Below, piece after piece: positions 48,986-60,130 of a DNA stretch of 64,000 nucleotides. The notes beneath the pieces were generated by a model. It saw only the letters and a program-made list of their open reading frames with translations. It had not been told where the DNA came from and ran no database searches. Position 1 is the stretch's first letter; every line of letters begins with the position of its first letter. Both the position numbers and the translations under genes were made by a program. This DNA is from Neostapfia colusana (lineage: Eukaryota > Streptophyta > Magnoliopsida > Poales > Poaceae): positions 28,988,720 to 29,052,719 of the forward strand of contig JASWHV010000008.1 in the NCBI GenBank assembly GCA_030760725.1, in the 5' to 3' direction.

Positions 48986-50490
48986 TCAAAATTCTATCCC
49001 AGTAGTAAATAAAGATAAGTAAAACATGAACATGTCATGGACTTTATGAAAGCATAACCACATTCATGTTTAAACAAATCTTAAGTACGCTAAACTAATC
49101 AGCTGGACTACCCTGATCAGTTCACACAAACTCCAAAATTTACTCAAGTTATCTACATATTCCTGACTTGAGTTCAATACCAAAGCTTTAGTGAACTTCA
49201 GTATCTTTCCAACCAGTACTTATATGCTTCTTAAGGGTTTTCCTACAAAAAGTTATGGCTAAAAAACAGAAAGGTCCAGAGAGGTTTTTGCTGCTGTCCT
49301 GGTTCTGAACAGTTTGCCTTCAACTGGACTTTTCACAAACTTAACGTGTGATTTTGCTCTGGAGGTCTACAAAGAAGTTGTAGAGCACTTGAAAATATTT
49401 CCAGAACGGTATCATACACCTTAATTGGTTATTTCTACTCAGAGTTATGCTCTGTCAAAATCCAGCAAGAATTTCTGCCAGAAACAGAGCACTCTGTTTT
49501 TTTGAAAACTTTGACGTCTAGTTATACTCTCATTTGAATCTTAGCTCAAAATAAGAGTTCAGTAACTAATATTTGTTTCAAACTTACATTTTTAGTTGAA
49601 AGTTAGTTCATGAATCATTTCTTCATAGGGAAGAGGATTATTAAGTGTTATGGTGTCGAAACACCGTAAGAACAATGTCGGTACTACGTAGCCACACCAA
49701 AGAAAATTCTAAACCGGCTTATACCGGCATATCCGTATTATCAGTGGCACTAAGATGGTCTCTCGCACATGTGTACTACACGGAATACGTACGTGGTTAG
49801 TACCTGCAGAAGAACACTCAATAGTGGTGCACTCAAAGGTTGTTTCATTTCAGGCAGTTCCATATTTGAAAGTAAATACAAACGCCCGTATCATTGCCAT
49901 ACGGCCATCCTTGAGTTAAGTCACGTCTCAAGGTACGTGATCGTGTTTCCATACCACACGACGGGGAACCCGAGTATATCATGAACGGGTCGTCACGGTT
50001 GGGAATGTTATCAACCCAACAGATACCACCTACTGCTCTGCAGGGCACGCCGATGGCAAGCGCTGCGTATGTCCTCCTAGGCTACTTCCAGAAGAACACA
50101 CTATCGCATTACTGACCACACGATGGAGTCTCCACTTACTTGCCTAATGCACGCTAGGGATAAGCGTTTCATATGAACTCAGGAACATGAAGAGTCCAAG
50201 AGTTTCATATTAACATCTCACACCAAGCTGTGAGACCTATCCCTGAACCACATTCCTCGTCAGGGGAGCTAACCGAAATTGAACCGCTTTCGGTGGCGTT
50301 CCTTACCATGCTTACCAGAACGTAGGTGCGTCGTTGCATAATCAAAATTCAGAATTATAACAAATCTGTTAGTCATGCCACTTTAGTAACTATACTACTA
50401 TAGTCTTTATGTGGGCCTAATACCGTTTCCTCACCGTATCCTAAGTTTTTGTCGTAATATGATCCTTATTCCGTGCGCTATTACCAACCT
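48986..50490 (-). other. Element B leader
   Basis: About 1.5 kb between PBS and gag with no long ORF comparable to ORF0. Ends with TTTCATGCAG one base before the gag ATG, a good splice-acceptor match. Most of it (49408-50490) is duplicated at 39192-40276. Confidence 0.75.
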
Positions 50491-50503
50491 GGCTCTGATA
50501 CCA
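50491..50503 (-). other. Element B primer-binding site (tRNA-Met type)
   Basis: Minus strand TGGTATCAGAGCC, three bases after the LTR end at 50507. Confidence 0.92.
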
Positions 50504-50506
50504 CGC

Positions 50507-53500
50507 TGAGGGGCCCGCCATCCCGCTCAGTCACGGGGATGGGGCACCTCGCCCGGAATCGCATTCGGTGGTGCCGTGTTATGTGGCACCCAACAGCACA
50601 CGTATAAGGAACACTGTATTACATAAATCAAAAGCGGAAGTTTACAATTGTTCTTTGTAAATAATTTACATAAAATAGCTACAGCGGAAATCTATAAACA
50701 GCTCATGTCGAATAACTAAGAAGCACTCGAGAAGAGGTCTAGCCTGCGGACTCCTCTCGCAAGCAACACGAAGACAGGGCAGCGGCTAGGTCCTCCATGT
50801 GTAACATGACTCGGACGTTTCCGAGCCTCACCGGACAACCTTCTTTATAGCGTCGTATTAACCTGCAAAACTACTCGTATAGCAAGAGTGAGCACAAAGG
50901 CTCAGCAAGACTTAACCGTCTCTCCTAAGACATGCAAATCTACATGGAAGTAACCTAAGACTTAAACATGTCATTTGCGAAAAGACTCGCCTATGAGTTC
51001 ATCCTTTACTTTCAGATTTTAGCCATAATAGTAGTGACCTTGCGCCCAGCAACATTGGAACTCCACAATCAAACAAGAAACGCTTCATCCCAATGTTACT
51101 TGTCCCAAGGTGGAAAATAACTTTAGTTTGCTCTATCTCTACTTCAAACATGGTTTTCATGCAATTTCCATTTATCATAACAACATTTAAAACTTTGCAA
51201 ACTATTTCCACACAACTTGATTACTATGTCACAACACAGGGAGCAAGCGGTAATCAATAACCGCGATGGACGGTGATTTGAATCAAACACTACCCAGATA
51301 ACTCGACACATACGCCCGCCTCTGAAGACCCAAATCTGGCGTCCTTCATTACGTCGTATGTGGCAACCTTTCGCAGGACACTAGACTGTAGAACCGGTCG
51401 TGCCGTCTCGGGCTCATAGGTCTAACGAGACGATGTGGTATGCCTCTACAATCCAGTGAACCTGGTACATCGGTTTCCTGGTTCCCATATGTCAGTAAGC
51501 ATCCGGTACACAACTCAATACATGCTCCTGGGTGCCGCACATGCATCGGTCCTTAATCGACACAGGCAGAGCTACTCGACCAAGACCTCGTCTTGTCGCT
51601 GCCTAACCATCCTACCTTTCTCATCTTTAGAAATATAAACTTTAGTTTGCCTCTTTTCCAATTACACCCATGTAATCCCGACTATAACTCGCGAGTAGAT
51701 TCCGTCTACTCAACTTCTACCGGATGTCCTAAGCTATTTAACAAAGCATTATCCTACAGCGGTGACCCTTTCTACCCTTAAATCCAGGGTTCATTTGGTC
51801 ATGTATTTGGAGTGTAAAACATCCTTGACCTAATGCACATACAAACTTAGACCCATAGTAGTGAACAAAGGAAAAACTTTAAAAACAACTTAAGTGCAAA
51901 CCGGGGCTTGCCTTGGTTTTGCAGGTGACTAAAGTCAGAGATGTATGAAGTTAGTTCCTGATGACTTGAAGCTCAATCCCTGCCCTTCTTGCTCCTTGAT
52001 CCAAGCTCAACTTCTCCTTCTTCACTTTCCACGTTTAATCACTACACGTTATGAATATGCATACATGTTTAATTATAAAACTTTTGTTAACAAGTTCTAA
52101 ATACAAGTTTAAAACTGGAACTCTGTTTAAGAATTTAAAATGACACTGGGTGGTAGTGGTTTGGGTTTGGTGTAGCACTATGCCCAAGTGAGATGTGTGT
52201 TTCCTCCCTTGTGGGTTGATTTTAAAAGGGGGTTGAACAGAACAGTACTGATCCAAGGCTCCAATGGAGTTGGAAATTTTCTTGTGAGTTCCTTGTCACA
52301 AGAAAGTCATCTTTACCAAAATTTGGAATATTTCAATGAGTAGATCACTCATAACAATTCCCTAAGCATTTAGGCAAAAAGAAATTAATTATGAATAAAT
52401 TTGCAATTTCATGCAAATTCAAGTGAACTACAATTTCATACATAGCTCAGGGAGCATGCATGAATTTTCCTAGGATTGTTTGAGCTAAGGAATGCCCAGA
52501 ACTGAATTTCCAAGTTTTGGAAATTCTCTGAAAATGTTTCTGTATTCATTTGAATACATAAACTTGAAATCAGAATTACCCTAACTAAATAAACACAAAC
52601 TGAGCTGAAACTTTTATAGGAGTTTACTAATAGCCTATAGAATATTCTGGCAAAATTTGAGGATTTTTGGATGAACCAAACTCCCTCTAAAATTCTTTTG
52701 CTGAAAAATTTTAAAGGATTTTCCAGAATTTTCTATTGGTTTTCATACAAATTAGGTTGCAGATTTGGATAGATCTTTTCATCCTGAATCCAACCCAATT
52801 TGAATCACTAAATGTGGAGCTTCCTAGCAAAAGTTATGAGGTCCTAAAGTTTGAACTGAATTTGGAATTCAAATTGAATCGGGAAATGTTTAAACTCTAA
52901 CCGGCACACGTGTCAATCCCTTGCTGCGGCCACACCGTGGTCCACAGCTGCTCAGGCTGTAGTCACAAACAATCAACTTGCCACAGCAAATCCCAGCTCA
53001 CTGCTAGCGGTCACTGACGGCTGGGGCCGGAAGCTTCTTCTTCCTCCCGCCCCCCCTTTTTCCCGTGCGCTTTGCCCCCCTCGCTGGCGCGGCGGTGCTG
53101 CTTCAGACCTCCCCTTTCCGGTGAACTGAGGGGTTAAAACTCGCCGCTAGCCTCGCTCTCGACGTGAGAAACTCGTCCCCCTGCTCACCAGAGGCCGGCG
53201 ATGGCTCTAACCCACCGGGCGACGTGTGGCGGTTCGGTTCTCCCTCCGGCGATGTCGTGCGCCCTCTCCAGAGCCCCAAACCAACGATTCTTTGGTCCTA
53301 CAGCATCAGTGGTTCGTGGGTGTGCTCGGCCTTGGTTCAAGCTAAACTTGGGGGAAATCTTACCTGCGGTTAAGTTTTCCTCGTCCGAGAGGAAAACTTG
53401 AAATTCTCGAGCTACGTTGCACGGCTCGAGCTAAACTTGGGGGAGAGCGGCGTGAAGTCCCGGCGCGTCTCGGAGGGTGCTCGCTGGGTTGTGAAAAGCC

Positions 53501-54455
53501 TTGGTACGAGCTGCCCACGGCGACCCGATTTGCTCTTTCGCCGATGAGCTTCGGTTTGTCGTGCCCAGCGTTGATTTGTGCACACCACAAGCCAGGAACG
53601 TCGGAGCTGAGCTGTGGAGGATCTTGTACACACGTTAGCGCTCCCTTTTTGTGTGGACAGCTCGAGCAAAAGGGGAAGCAAGCTGGTGGGCAACCGTAAG
53701 AAATAGAGGCGTCGCCGGCGGCTGCTTTTCGGGCGTGGGAGCAGACGAAGGCCACGAGCACGAGCTGAGAGACTTCGTGTTTGCTTCGGTAGGAAAGATA
53801 AGCACCGGGTGAACCGCCTCTGCTTCCCGCGCGTGGGGGGGAGGAAAGCTCGAGCAGGAGGTGGCGGTCGCTGCTTCTCGGTGGCGCCACAGTGGAACAG
53901 CTCGGTTGAACCGATAACAGAGAGCTTATAACCTAGGCAGTAAGTTATATCCCCCCTCAATGACAATTTGGGCACACAGCTCCTATCTGCCCCAAAAGAT
54001 CTCCAATTTTTGGCCTAGTGCAAATTCTGCCATGAGGCACTCAAATTCAAAAGTCCTTTGGCAATTTGACAAGTTGTGCCTCAGTTTCAAATTTAAATTC
54101 AAATTTGGATGAAAATTCACAAGTCTCATTGATATATATATCAAGGCACCTCCAAATTTTCTCAAAATTTGTCTCCCTCATAATTTGGACCTGAGAAATT
54201 CAAATATGCCATCTGATTCTTGAGTTGGCCATTGCAAATACAACTTCTTAAACAACAGTTTGAATTTCCCCTTTTGGAAATACCCTTCTTCCTTGTGAAT
54301 TGACCCTTTTAGTTCAAACTGAATTCAAAGTTTTATTGCGCATGCCCACACTTTCATGAGTAAACAAAAGTTTTTTTGCAAGTCCCATTTCTTGTATTTA
54401 AACAACTTTATTCATAGCTCAAGTTTTTCCATTTACATATTTTGGGACTTTTACA
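50507..54455 (-). repeat. Element B 5' LTR (3949 bp)
   Basis: Starts TGTAAAAGTCCC at 54455 and ends CCCCTCA at 50507. Closely matches 40293-44429. Lacks about 200 bases near 53340 and carries a 15-base filler there. A donor-like CAG|GTAAG (minus) lies at 53366-53359. A weak TATA candidate, GATATAAC, is near 53946-53953. Confidence 0.9.
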
Positions 54456-54705
54456 GAGTCCTCATGAACTCTCCCAGTCTGTTATGAGCCGGCGGTGGTG
54501 GCGGTGGTGCCGGAACGGGGTTGTTGTTGTTGGCCTGCAACTGACCCAAAGTTTGGATCATAGTTTGCATAAGTTGATTCTGCATGGCCATCAACCATTC
54601 AAGGTTGTTCTCACCAGCTCCGGGGTTAACAGGAACTTCGTCGTGGCCATCCTCTTGGTTGCCACGGACATTTCTTCCTTGGCGGCCGGCGTTTCCTCTC
54701 ACCAT
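54456..54705 (-). pseudogene. Element C Gag N-terminal fragment
   Basis: From ATG at 54705 (MVRGNAGRQGRNVRGN) to GEFMRT, where element B inserted. Aligns well with the start of element D Gag (MQNQLMQT, IQTLGQLQAN, proline run, NRLGEFMRT). The rest of gag is missing. The bases before the ATG, CCCTCTCACAG, match a splice acceptor. Confidence 0.88.
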
Positions 54706-54977
54706 CTGTGAGAGGGAACGAAATAGAATAGAGGTTAGAAGGTTAGATGGATCCCCCCTTATCTACATGCATCAAGGTGGATCGGACTATATATATTAGC
54801 CCACATGAGGATGTGAACAAGTGCCGAGGCATCTCACACCTCCTTTTTACTTATGTGTGGATGCGAACAACGCTTGAGACGTCCCACAACTCACACCAAT
54901 CACAACAATCATCACAAGGGCTCACACAACTTCTATTCAAGGCTTTTATTCAATGAGGGTCTTATATGGCTTAGGGT

Positions 54978-55290
54978 GATGCCAATCTGTTATTCAACTA
55001 CAGCTTCCCCTAGGTTTATATCCTATATCAAGGTAGTTCCGATGCCAATCTATGCATCCTAGGTTTGCATCCTATGGTCAGCGTGTGGCTCAGCTACCAA
55101 TCTATGATCATTCTAGGTTCTGTGATCTACGATCAACCCGTGGCAGGTTGATACCAATCTGTGCCTGATACCAACTTGTGACTTCTATCTAATCTTGTGT
55201 CCTACCGTCAACCATGGCAGGCTGATACCAATCTAGGGTTTCTATCTAGGCGTGTGACCTACTGTCAACCCGTGGCTCTGATACCAATCT
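54978..55290 (-). repeat. Minisatellite of PBS-like units in the element C leader
   Basis: Units close to GATACCAATCTGTG (plus strand) start at 54978, 55041, 55093, 55150, 55167, 55224 and 55280; the last is the true PBS/LTR junction. Most spacings are 52-63 bases, with one of 17. Between units, variants of 'ctatctaggttt' and 'gtcaacccgtggc' also repeat. No ORF0 is present here. Confidence 0.85.
55275..55286 (-). other. Element C primer-binding site (tRNA-Met type)
   Basis: Minus strand TGGTATCAGAGC, three bases after the LTR end at 55290. Confidence 0.92.
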
Positions 55291-58249
55291 GTGACGCCCT
55301 CAATTATGTGGAAAACCACGGAACCGAGCACTGATGTATATGTGTGCCCAGGATGTTCATCACACATACACATATGTTCCACAAACTGAATTCAGATTAT
55401 ATATATCACCACAAATAACAGGGTTTTATTACAATGTCTCATGAGTCTTGGACTCATGCCAACGGCGGAAGTCTTAAATCTAACAGCGGAAGTCTTCTAA
55501 CTAATGCGGAAACAATCTAAACAGCAGCAGCAGCTCCATCTCTGCTCCATCCCCACAGGCAAGGTTGAGAACAGATTACACGCCTAATGCTCCACTTGGT
55601 CTTCATAGTAATCTTCTCCTGTTGCTGATGATGAAATAATAATGCAAGTTTGGGTACAATAATGTACTCAGCAAGTGCGGGAAAATATGCTATGTAGCTC
55701 ACAACAAGGTAGGTATAAAAAGGCTCATTGCAGAAAGCAAAGTTATTTATCAAAACCACGATAAAACAACAACTTATCTTTAAGTGAATGTAACCCCCAA
55801 CATGTATTAAACTACCAATCATACATCCATTATGTTCATTACCTTCCATGTCCCAACCAGGTATTAATCAACCTCATTCTTGCTCACGAATACCTTCTCG
55901 TATTCGCTACCATCTCATCTCACAAACAATTCCATCTCACACCGAGACCAATCTCGTTGCCATGACTCAACAGTCATGCAACCAATCTTATTACCCAGAC
56001 TCAACAGTCCCGAAAACCAAACCAAAACCAAACCATAACCAATAACCATAACCATCCCAAAATAACCATCCAGCTAATCATGGAAGTTGGCCAGGTGCTC
56101 GTGACCGTAAGCTCGGCTATCATGATAGTTTTAGACTCTGCAGAGGTTGTACCACTTTACCCACAAGTTTGTGATTTCGTCACCCATCAGCGACTGCAGA
56201 ACCTCCATTCTACCAGTACACAACCATCGGTGTATGGTCAAGAGATCACAAAATAGCCTTTACAAAGGGGCTACTAGATGTATGGACTCACTAAGGTTTC
56301 ACCGGCAGGCTAGAATCTCCAATTCTCCCACCCACGGGCCAGCTCTTGTGCCATGCAGTTCCCAGGGAAGTCCTCACTCGACTCCAATTCCCCGCGCCTT
56401 CCACGGTCCATAACAATCTAGCAACTTACCTAATTACTCGGCTAAGCCGCACCCATACTTGGCCTTGTGGTGGCACTGTTATCCTGACATGTGCTCGCAT
56501 GAACCGGTCCTTAGATCTATAGCAAGTAAACGGCCATCTCATTCTACCTCATTCACAAACCCAGGCTTGCCTAGATCTCCCTCCGATCCATGTTCATAAA
56601 CAACATCAGTTTTCTCATTATCATTACGAGTGCAGTTAGCTAGACACATCTATCTCACTTCCCAATCCCATGGACTCAGCGAAGCATAAAAGTAAAACCA
56701 TACCCGACTCATAAACTTCCCTGGCGACAAGGGTGGTTTAACCAAAACTAGTAAACTCCTATAAAAGGGTTTCCCATCATGTTTGACTCAGCACACACAC
56801 CTTTTCGCAAAACAAAACAGTTTCCCAAAACATAGGATCAATATGGTCAAGGGGCACTTGCCTTGTTCTGGCGGTTCCTGTTGCTCAAAATCTTGTTGTT
56901 GTAGTCCATCGTACGTAGCTCCCTGAGCTTTCCTTCTATACACGATCACGCACATACAAGATCCACAGCAATCAATATCATGCATAAACTCTACTTTGAG
57001 ATGCAATGATGTATATGCATGTTAATCCTATGGTGCAGTTTTTATTAGATCGGTTTGTTCATGTTCTAGCATGGATTGCATGGTTTTACGATGAACAGAG
57101 GTGTTTGGATCAAATGTGGACGTGGTGATGATCTTGTCTTTATATCTATATCAACAAGTGATCTGTCCACGAAAAAGTTTCTGTTTGAAAGGAATCGAAG
57201 AACAGATGCAAAGAAAATGTGATGATGTCGTAAGGTGGTATTAGAGACCTACCTTATGTTCTTTTTAGTCTCTGGGTCCTTCTATCAGACAGATCGTTGG
57301 GGCTCTCTTCCGGAGATCTCTCTCGACCAAATTCCGGCGAAGGTTTTACTCGGTGAGCTGGGGCTAGGGCTCTAAGTCGTTGGCTCAGGAGGTGGAAAAG
57401 AAGTTCGTGGTTTCGGCCAAAGGTTCTGGGTTCTATTTATAATCAGGAGGAAAGAGTTCTAATCTGATTAGACTTCGAATAAGAGTCCTATTCAACTTGT
57501 CGTTGAATCTTAACAACTTATATCTAGTTGATTTGGTGCGGTAACATTGTGGAATTCGTGTCGGTTTCCTCTCCGTACCGGTATTTCCACGCGTACAGAA
57601 GCAAAAACCGCTCCAGAACTCGTTACCTCCGCGGTGATGAGCTCTGGAAGCTCCAAGTGTCCATCGGACCTGGTCCCCCCCTTCCGTAGAGACGTGCTCC
57701 GGTTGTGTCGTGTGTCAAGCGAGCGAGACCTCCCTCTTTCTCAGAGGCGGGCTCCGCGTGCGCCACGTATCCTGGCGGTCGGGACCTCCTCTTTATTCGG
57801 AGGTGGCTCCGGGTGTGCCACGTGTCCTAACAGTGCCACATTTCCTTCCTTCTCAGAGATGAGCTCCGAGGTTGACATGTGTCCAATAGGACCGAACCTC
57901 CCGGAGGTGAGCTCCGAGATCGACACGTATCCCGCGCGACTGGTCCTCTGTTTTCGGCGGTGAATAGCTCCTAAGGTGACACGTGTCCTGAGGGACTGGC
58001 CTCCCTTCTCCGCAGAGGCTAGCTCCGGGGGCAACACGTGTACCACAGGGTCGGACCTCTCCCCCTTTGCGGGGATGAGCCCCGAGCCTGCCATGTAGCC
58101 AGTTTAGCGGCGGAAGTTGTCTTCGGCGCTCTCTGTGAACTGGGTTTGGCTCCTTTTGGCTATCTTTTTGATATTTTCAGCTTATTTTAAAACGTTGTTC
58201 TACATGAAACATGAATACATGCAGAACCAAAAAAAATGAGGGTGTCACA
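55290..58249 (-). repeat. Element C 5' LTR (2960 bp)
   Basis: Near-complete match to 32932-35892. TATA-like motif (minus) at 57433-57443, palindrome CTATCATGATAG at 56117-56128, CGGTCCTTA at 56505-56513, and a donor-like AAG|GTAGGT (minus) with the intron starting at 57252. Confidence 0.93.
56117..56128. other. 12-bp palindrome conserved in Tekay-like LTRs (C, 5' LTR copy)
   Basis: CTATCATGATAG, preceded by CCG-N6-CGG; the same sequence is at 33757-33768 in the 3' LTR. Confidence 0.6.
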
Positions 58250-58254
58250 CTCAA
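58250..58254. other. Target-site duplication of element C (right)
   Basis: CTCAA after the LTR end GTGTCACA; pairs with 32927-32931. Confidence 0.95.
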
Positions 58255-59831
58255 CGAAGTGACGATCAAGAATAACTACCCGCTGCCTCGCATAGAGGAC
58301 TTGTTCGATCAAATGAAAGGTGTCCGAATTTTCTCCAAGATTGATCTTTGGTTGGGATACTTCCAGCTGAAGATTAAGCCCTCCGACATACCCAAACTTC
58401 ATTAAGAACACGGTATGGTTCGTATCAATATACTGTTATGTCATTTAGGTTAACGAATGCGCTGACATACTTTATGTACCTCATGAATAAGGTTTTCATG
58501 GAGTACATGGACAAGTTCGTCGTGGTTTTCATTGACGACATCATGGTGTATTCAAAAAGCAAGGAAGAACATGAAGAACACTTGAGATTGACATTGCAGA
58601 AACTGCGAGAGCATCAATTGTATGTGCTAAGTTCAGCAAGTGTCAATTTTGGCTAAAGGAAATATCGTTCCTAGGCTACATAATCTCCGAAGGAGGAGTA
58701 TCGGTTGATCCCATAAAAGTGAGGGATGTTTTGAAGTGGAACCAACCGCAGAATGTGAGGGACATTCGGAGTTTCCTTGGGATGGCTGGATACTACCGCT
58801 GGTTCATCAAGGATTTCTCCAAAATAGTGAAGCCTATGACTGAATTGCTGATGAAAGGGAAGGCATTTCAGTGGACACCAGCGTGTCAAGAAAGCTTTGA
58901 GGAGCTAAAGAAGAGATTAACAACAGCGCCGATTTTGGTATTGCCGGACGTGAGCATGATTTTTGACATATATTGTGACGCATCAAGACAAGGGATCGGA
59001 TGTGTGCTCATGCAAGGAGGCCAAGTGGTAGCCTATGCATTGCGACAACTAAAGAAACATGAGCTGAATTACCCCAGACACGACCTGGAACTTGCAGCCG
59101 TGGTACATGCCTTGAAAATTTGGAGGCATTACATTCTTGGTCACCGATGTGAGATCTATATGGATCACAAAAGCCTCAAGTATATATTCACGCGAACGGA
59201 TCTGAATTTGAGGCAACGTAGATGGTTGGAACTCATCAAGGATTATGATGTTGGAATCAACTATCACCCTGGAAAGGCCAATGTAGTAGCAGATGCATTA
59301 AGCCGAAAGGGAGCATGTCACCAACTCACGGTTTGGGAGCTGCCACCCGAGCTGCGTAAGGAGTTTAATCGGTTGCATCTCAGATTCTTGAACGAGATGG
59401 AGGTGGTCGAACTAAACCCAACGCTGGAACAAGAGATACGAGATGGCCAAGCAACGGATGAGGAAATCAAGGAAATCAAGGGAAGAATCCAACAAGGCAT
59501 AGAGAAGGATTTCAAGGAAGACGAGAATGGCACGCTTTGGTTAGGGAAAAGGACTTGTGTGCCTAACGTGAAGCACATCCGTGACACGATACTAAAGGAG
59601 GCACATGACTCACCTTATTCCATACATCCCGGCTGTACAAAGATGTAAAAGGATCTGAAAACTTGCTATTGGTGGGATGGTATGAAAAGGGACATTGCTG
59701 AATATGTTGCCCTATGCGACACGTGCCAACGAGTGAAGGCCGAACATCAAAGACCCGTTGGGTTGTTGCATCCATTGAAAGTGTCCGAGTGGAAGTGGGA
59801 AGACATCAACATGGATTTAATTGTTGGATTG
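58255..59831 (+). pseudogene. Element D pol, continuation (RT, RNase H, integrase start), broken
   Basis: Continues the RT that stops at 32931: NEVTIKNNYPLPRIEDLFDQ, FIDDIMVYSKS, FLGMAGYYRWFI, then RNase H (DIYCDASRQGIG), RNase H end and the integrase zinc region (CDTCQRVKAEHQRP). Frameshifts occur near 58405 and 58625, and a TAA at 59646-59648 interrupts the integrase zinc region. The usual RT motif DLRSGY reads DLWLGY. Ends at the start of the integrase core (MDLIVGL), where element E inserted. Confidence 0.9.
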
Positions 59832-59904
59832 TGTGAGACCTATGTGTGCTGAATACATTGGCTTTGACGATAAAAGTTTTGAATACTACCAAAACACCTT
59901 TTTA

Positions 59905-60130
59905 ACAAGGTCCGACTCTAGTTTCGAGCTCCTGCAAGGTCCGACGATATGTTCGACTTGTTTTGGGTAGCTCCGGCAAGGTCCGACGTAAGGTCTGACT
60001 TGCTTTGTCTAGGTCTGACTTATTTTGGCTAGGTCCGACTTGTTTTTGCTAGCTCCGGCGCTAGGTCCGACTAGCTTTGGTAAGCTCCGGTTCAAGGTCT
60101 GGTTAGCTTTGGTAAGGTTCGGAGCTTGAT
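59905..60130 (+). repeat. Degenerate GGTCCGACTTG repeats in U3 of element E
   Basis: About eight irregular units close to AGGTCCGACTTGTTTTGGCT, several followed by AGCTCCGG, spaced 20-50 bases. Located 800-1000 bases before the TATA box. Confidence 0.8.

Larger units (their letters stand above)
39192..54455 (-). mobile_element. Element B: Tekay-like gypsy retrotransposon with nearly intact gag-pol, inserted in element C
   Basis: Minus-strand order: 5' LTR 50507-54455, PBS, leader, gag-pol, polypurine tract, LTR 40293-44429, then a second PBS and a second leader segment (39192-40292) that ends abruptly in element C's protease. The extra PBS and leader beyond the 3' LTR mean this is not a simple insertion: it looks like the remains of a tandem LTR-internal-LTR-internal array. 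The boundary with C gag is at 54455/54456. No matching target duplication exists on the other side. Confidence 0.88.
32932..58249 (-). mobile_element. Element C: Tekay-like gypsy retrotransposon, containing element B
   Basis: LTRs at 32932-35892 and 55290-58249, both with TGTGAC...GTCACA ends, and 5-bp target duplications CTCAA on both sides. Minus-strand order: 5' LTR, PBS, repetitive leader without ORF0, first 85 codons of gag, element B, then protease to chromodomain, polypurine tract and 3' LTR. About 1 kb of gag and the protease start, judged by comparison with D, is missing at the B/C junction. Confidence 0.93.
26644..59831 (+). mobile_element. Element D: Tekay-like gypsy retrotransposon, split by element C and cut by element E
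   Basis: On the plus strand: 5' LTR 26644-29427, PBS, ORF0, gag-protease-RT to 32931, then element C (32932-58249), then the rest of RT, RNase H and the start of integrase (58250-59831), where copia element E interrupts. The 3' LTR is outside the window. Five bases before the LTR (GATGA, 26639-26643) are the candidate target duplication within element G. Its coding parts are most similar to those of C, but the LTRs differ, and it is clearly the more decayed of the two. Confidence 0.9.
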
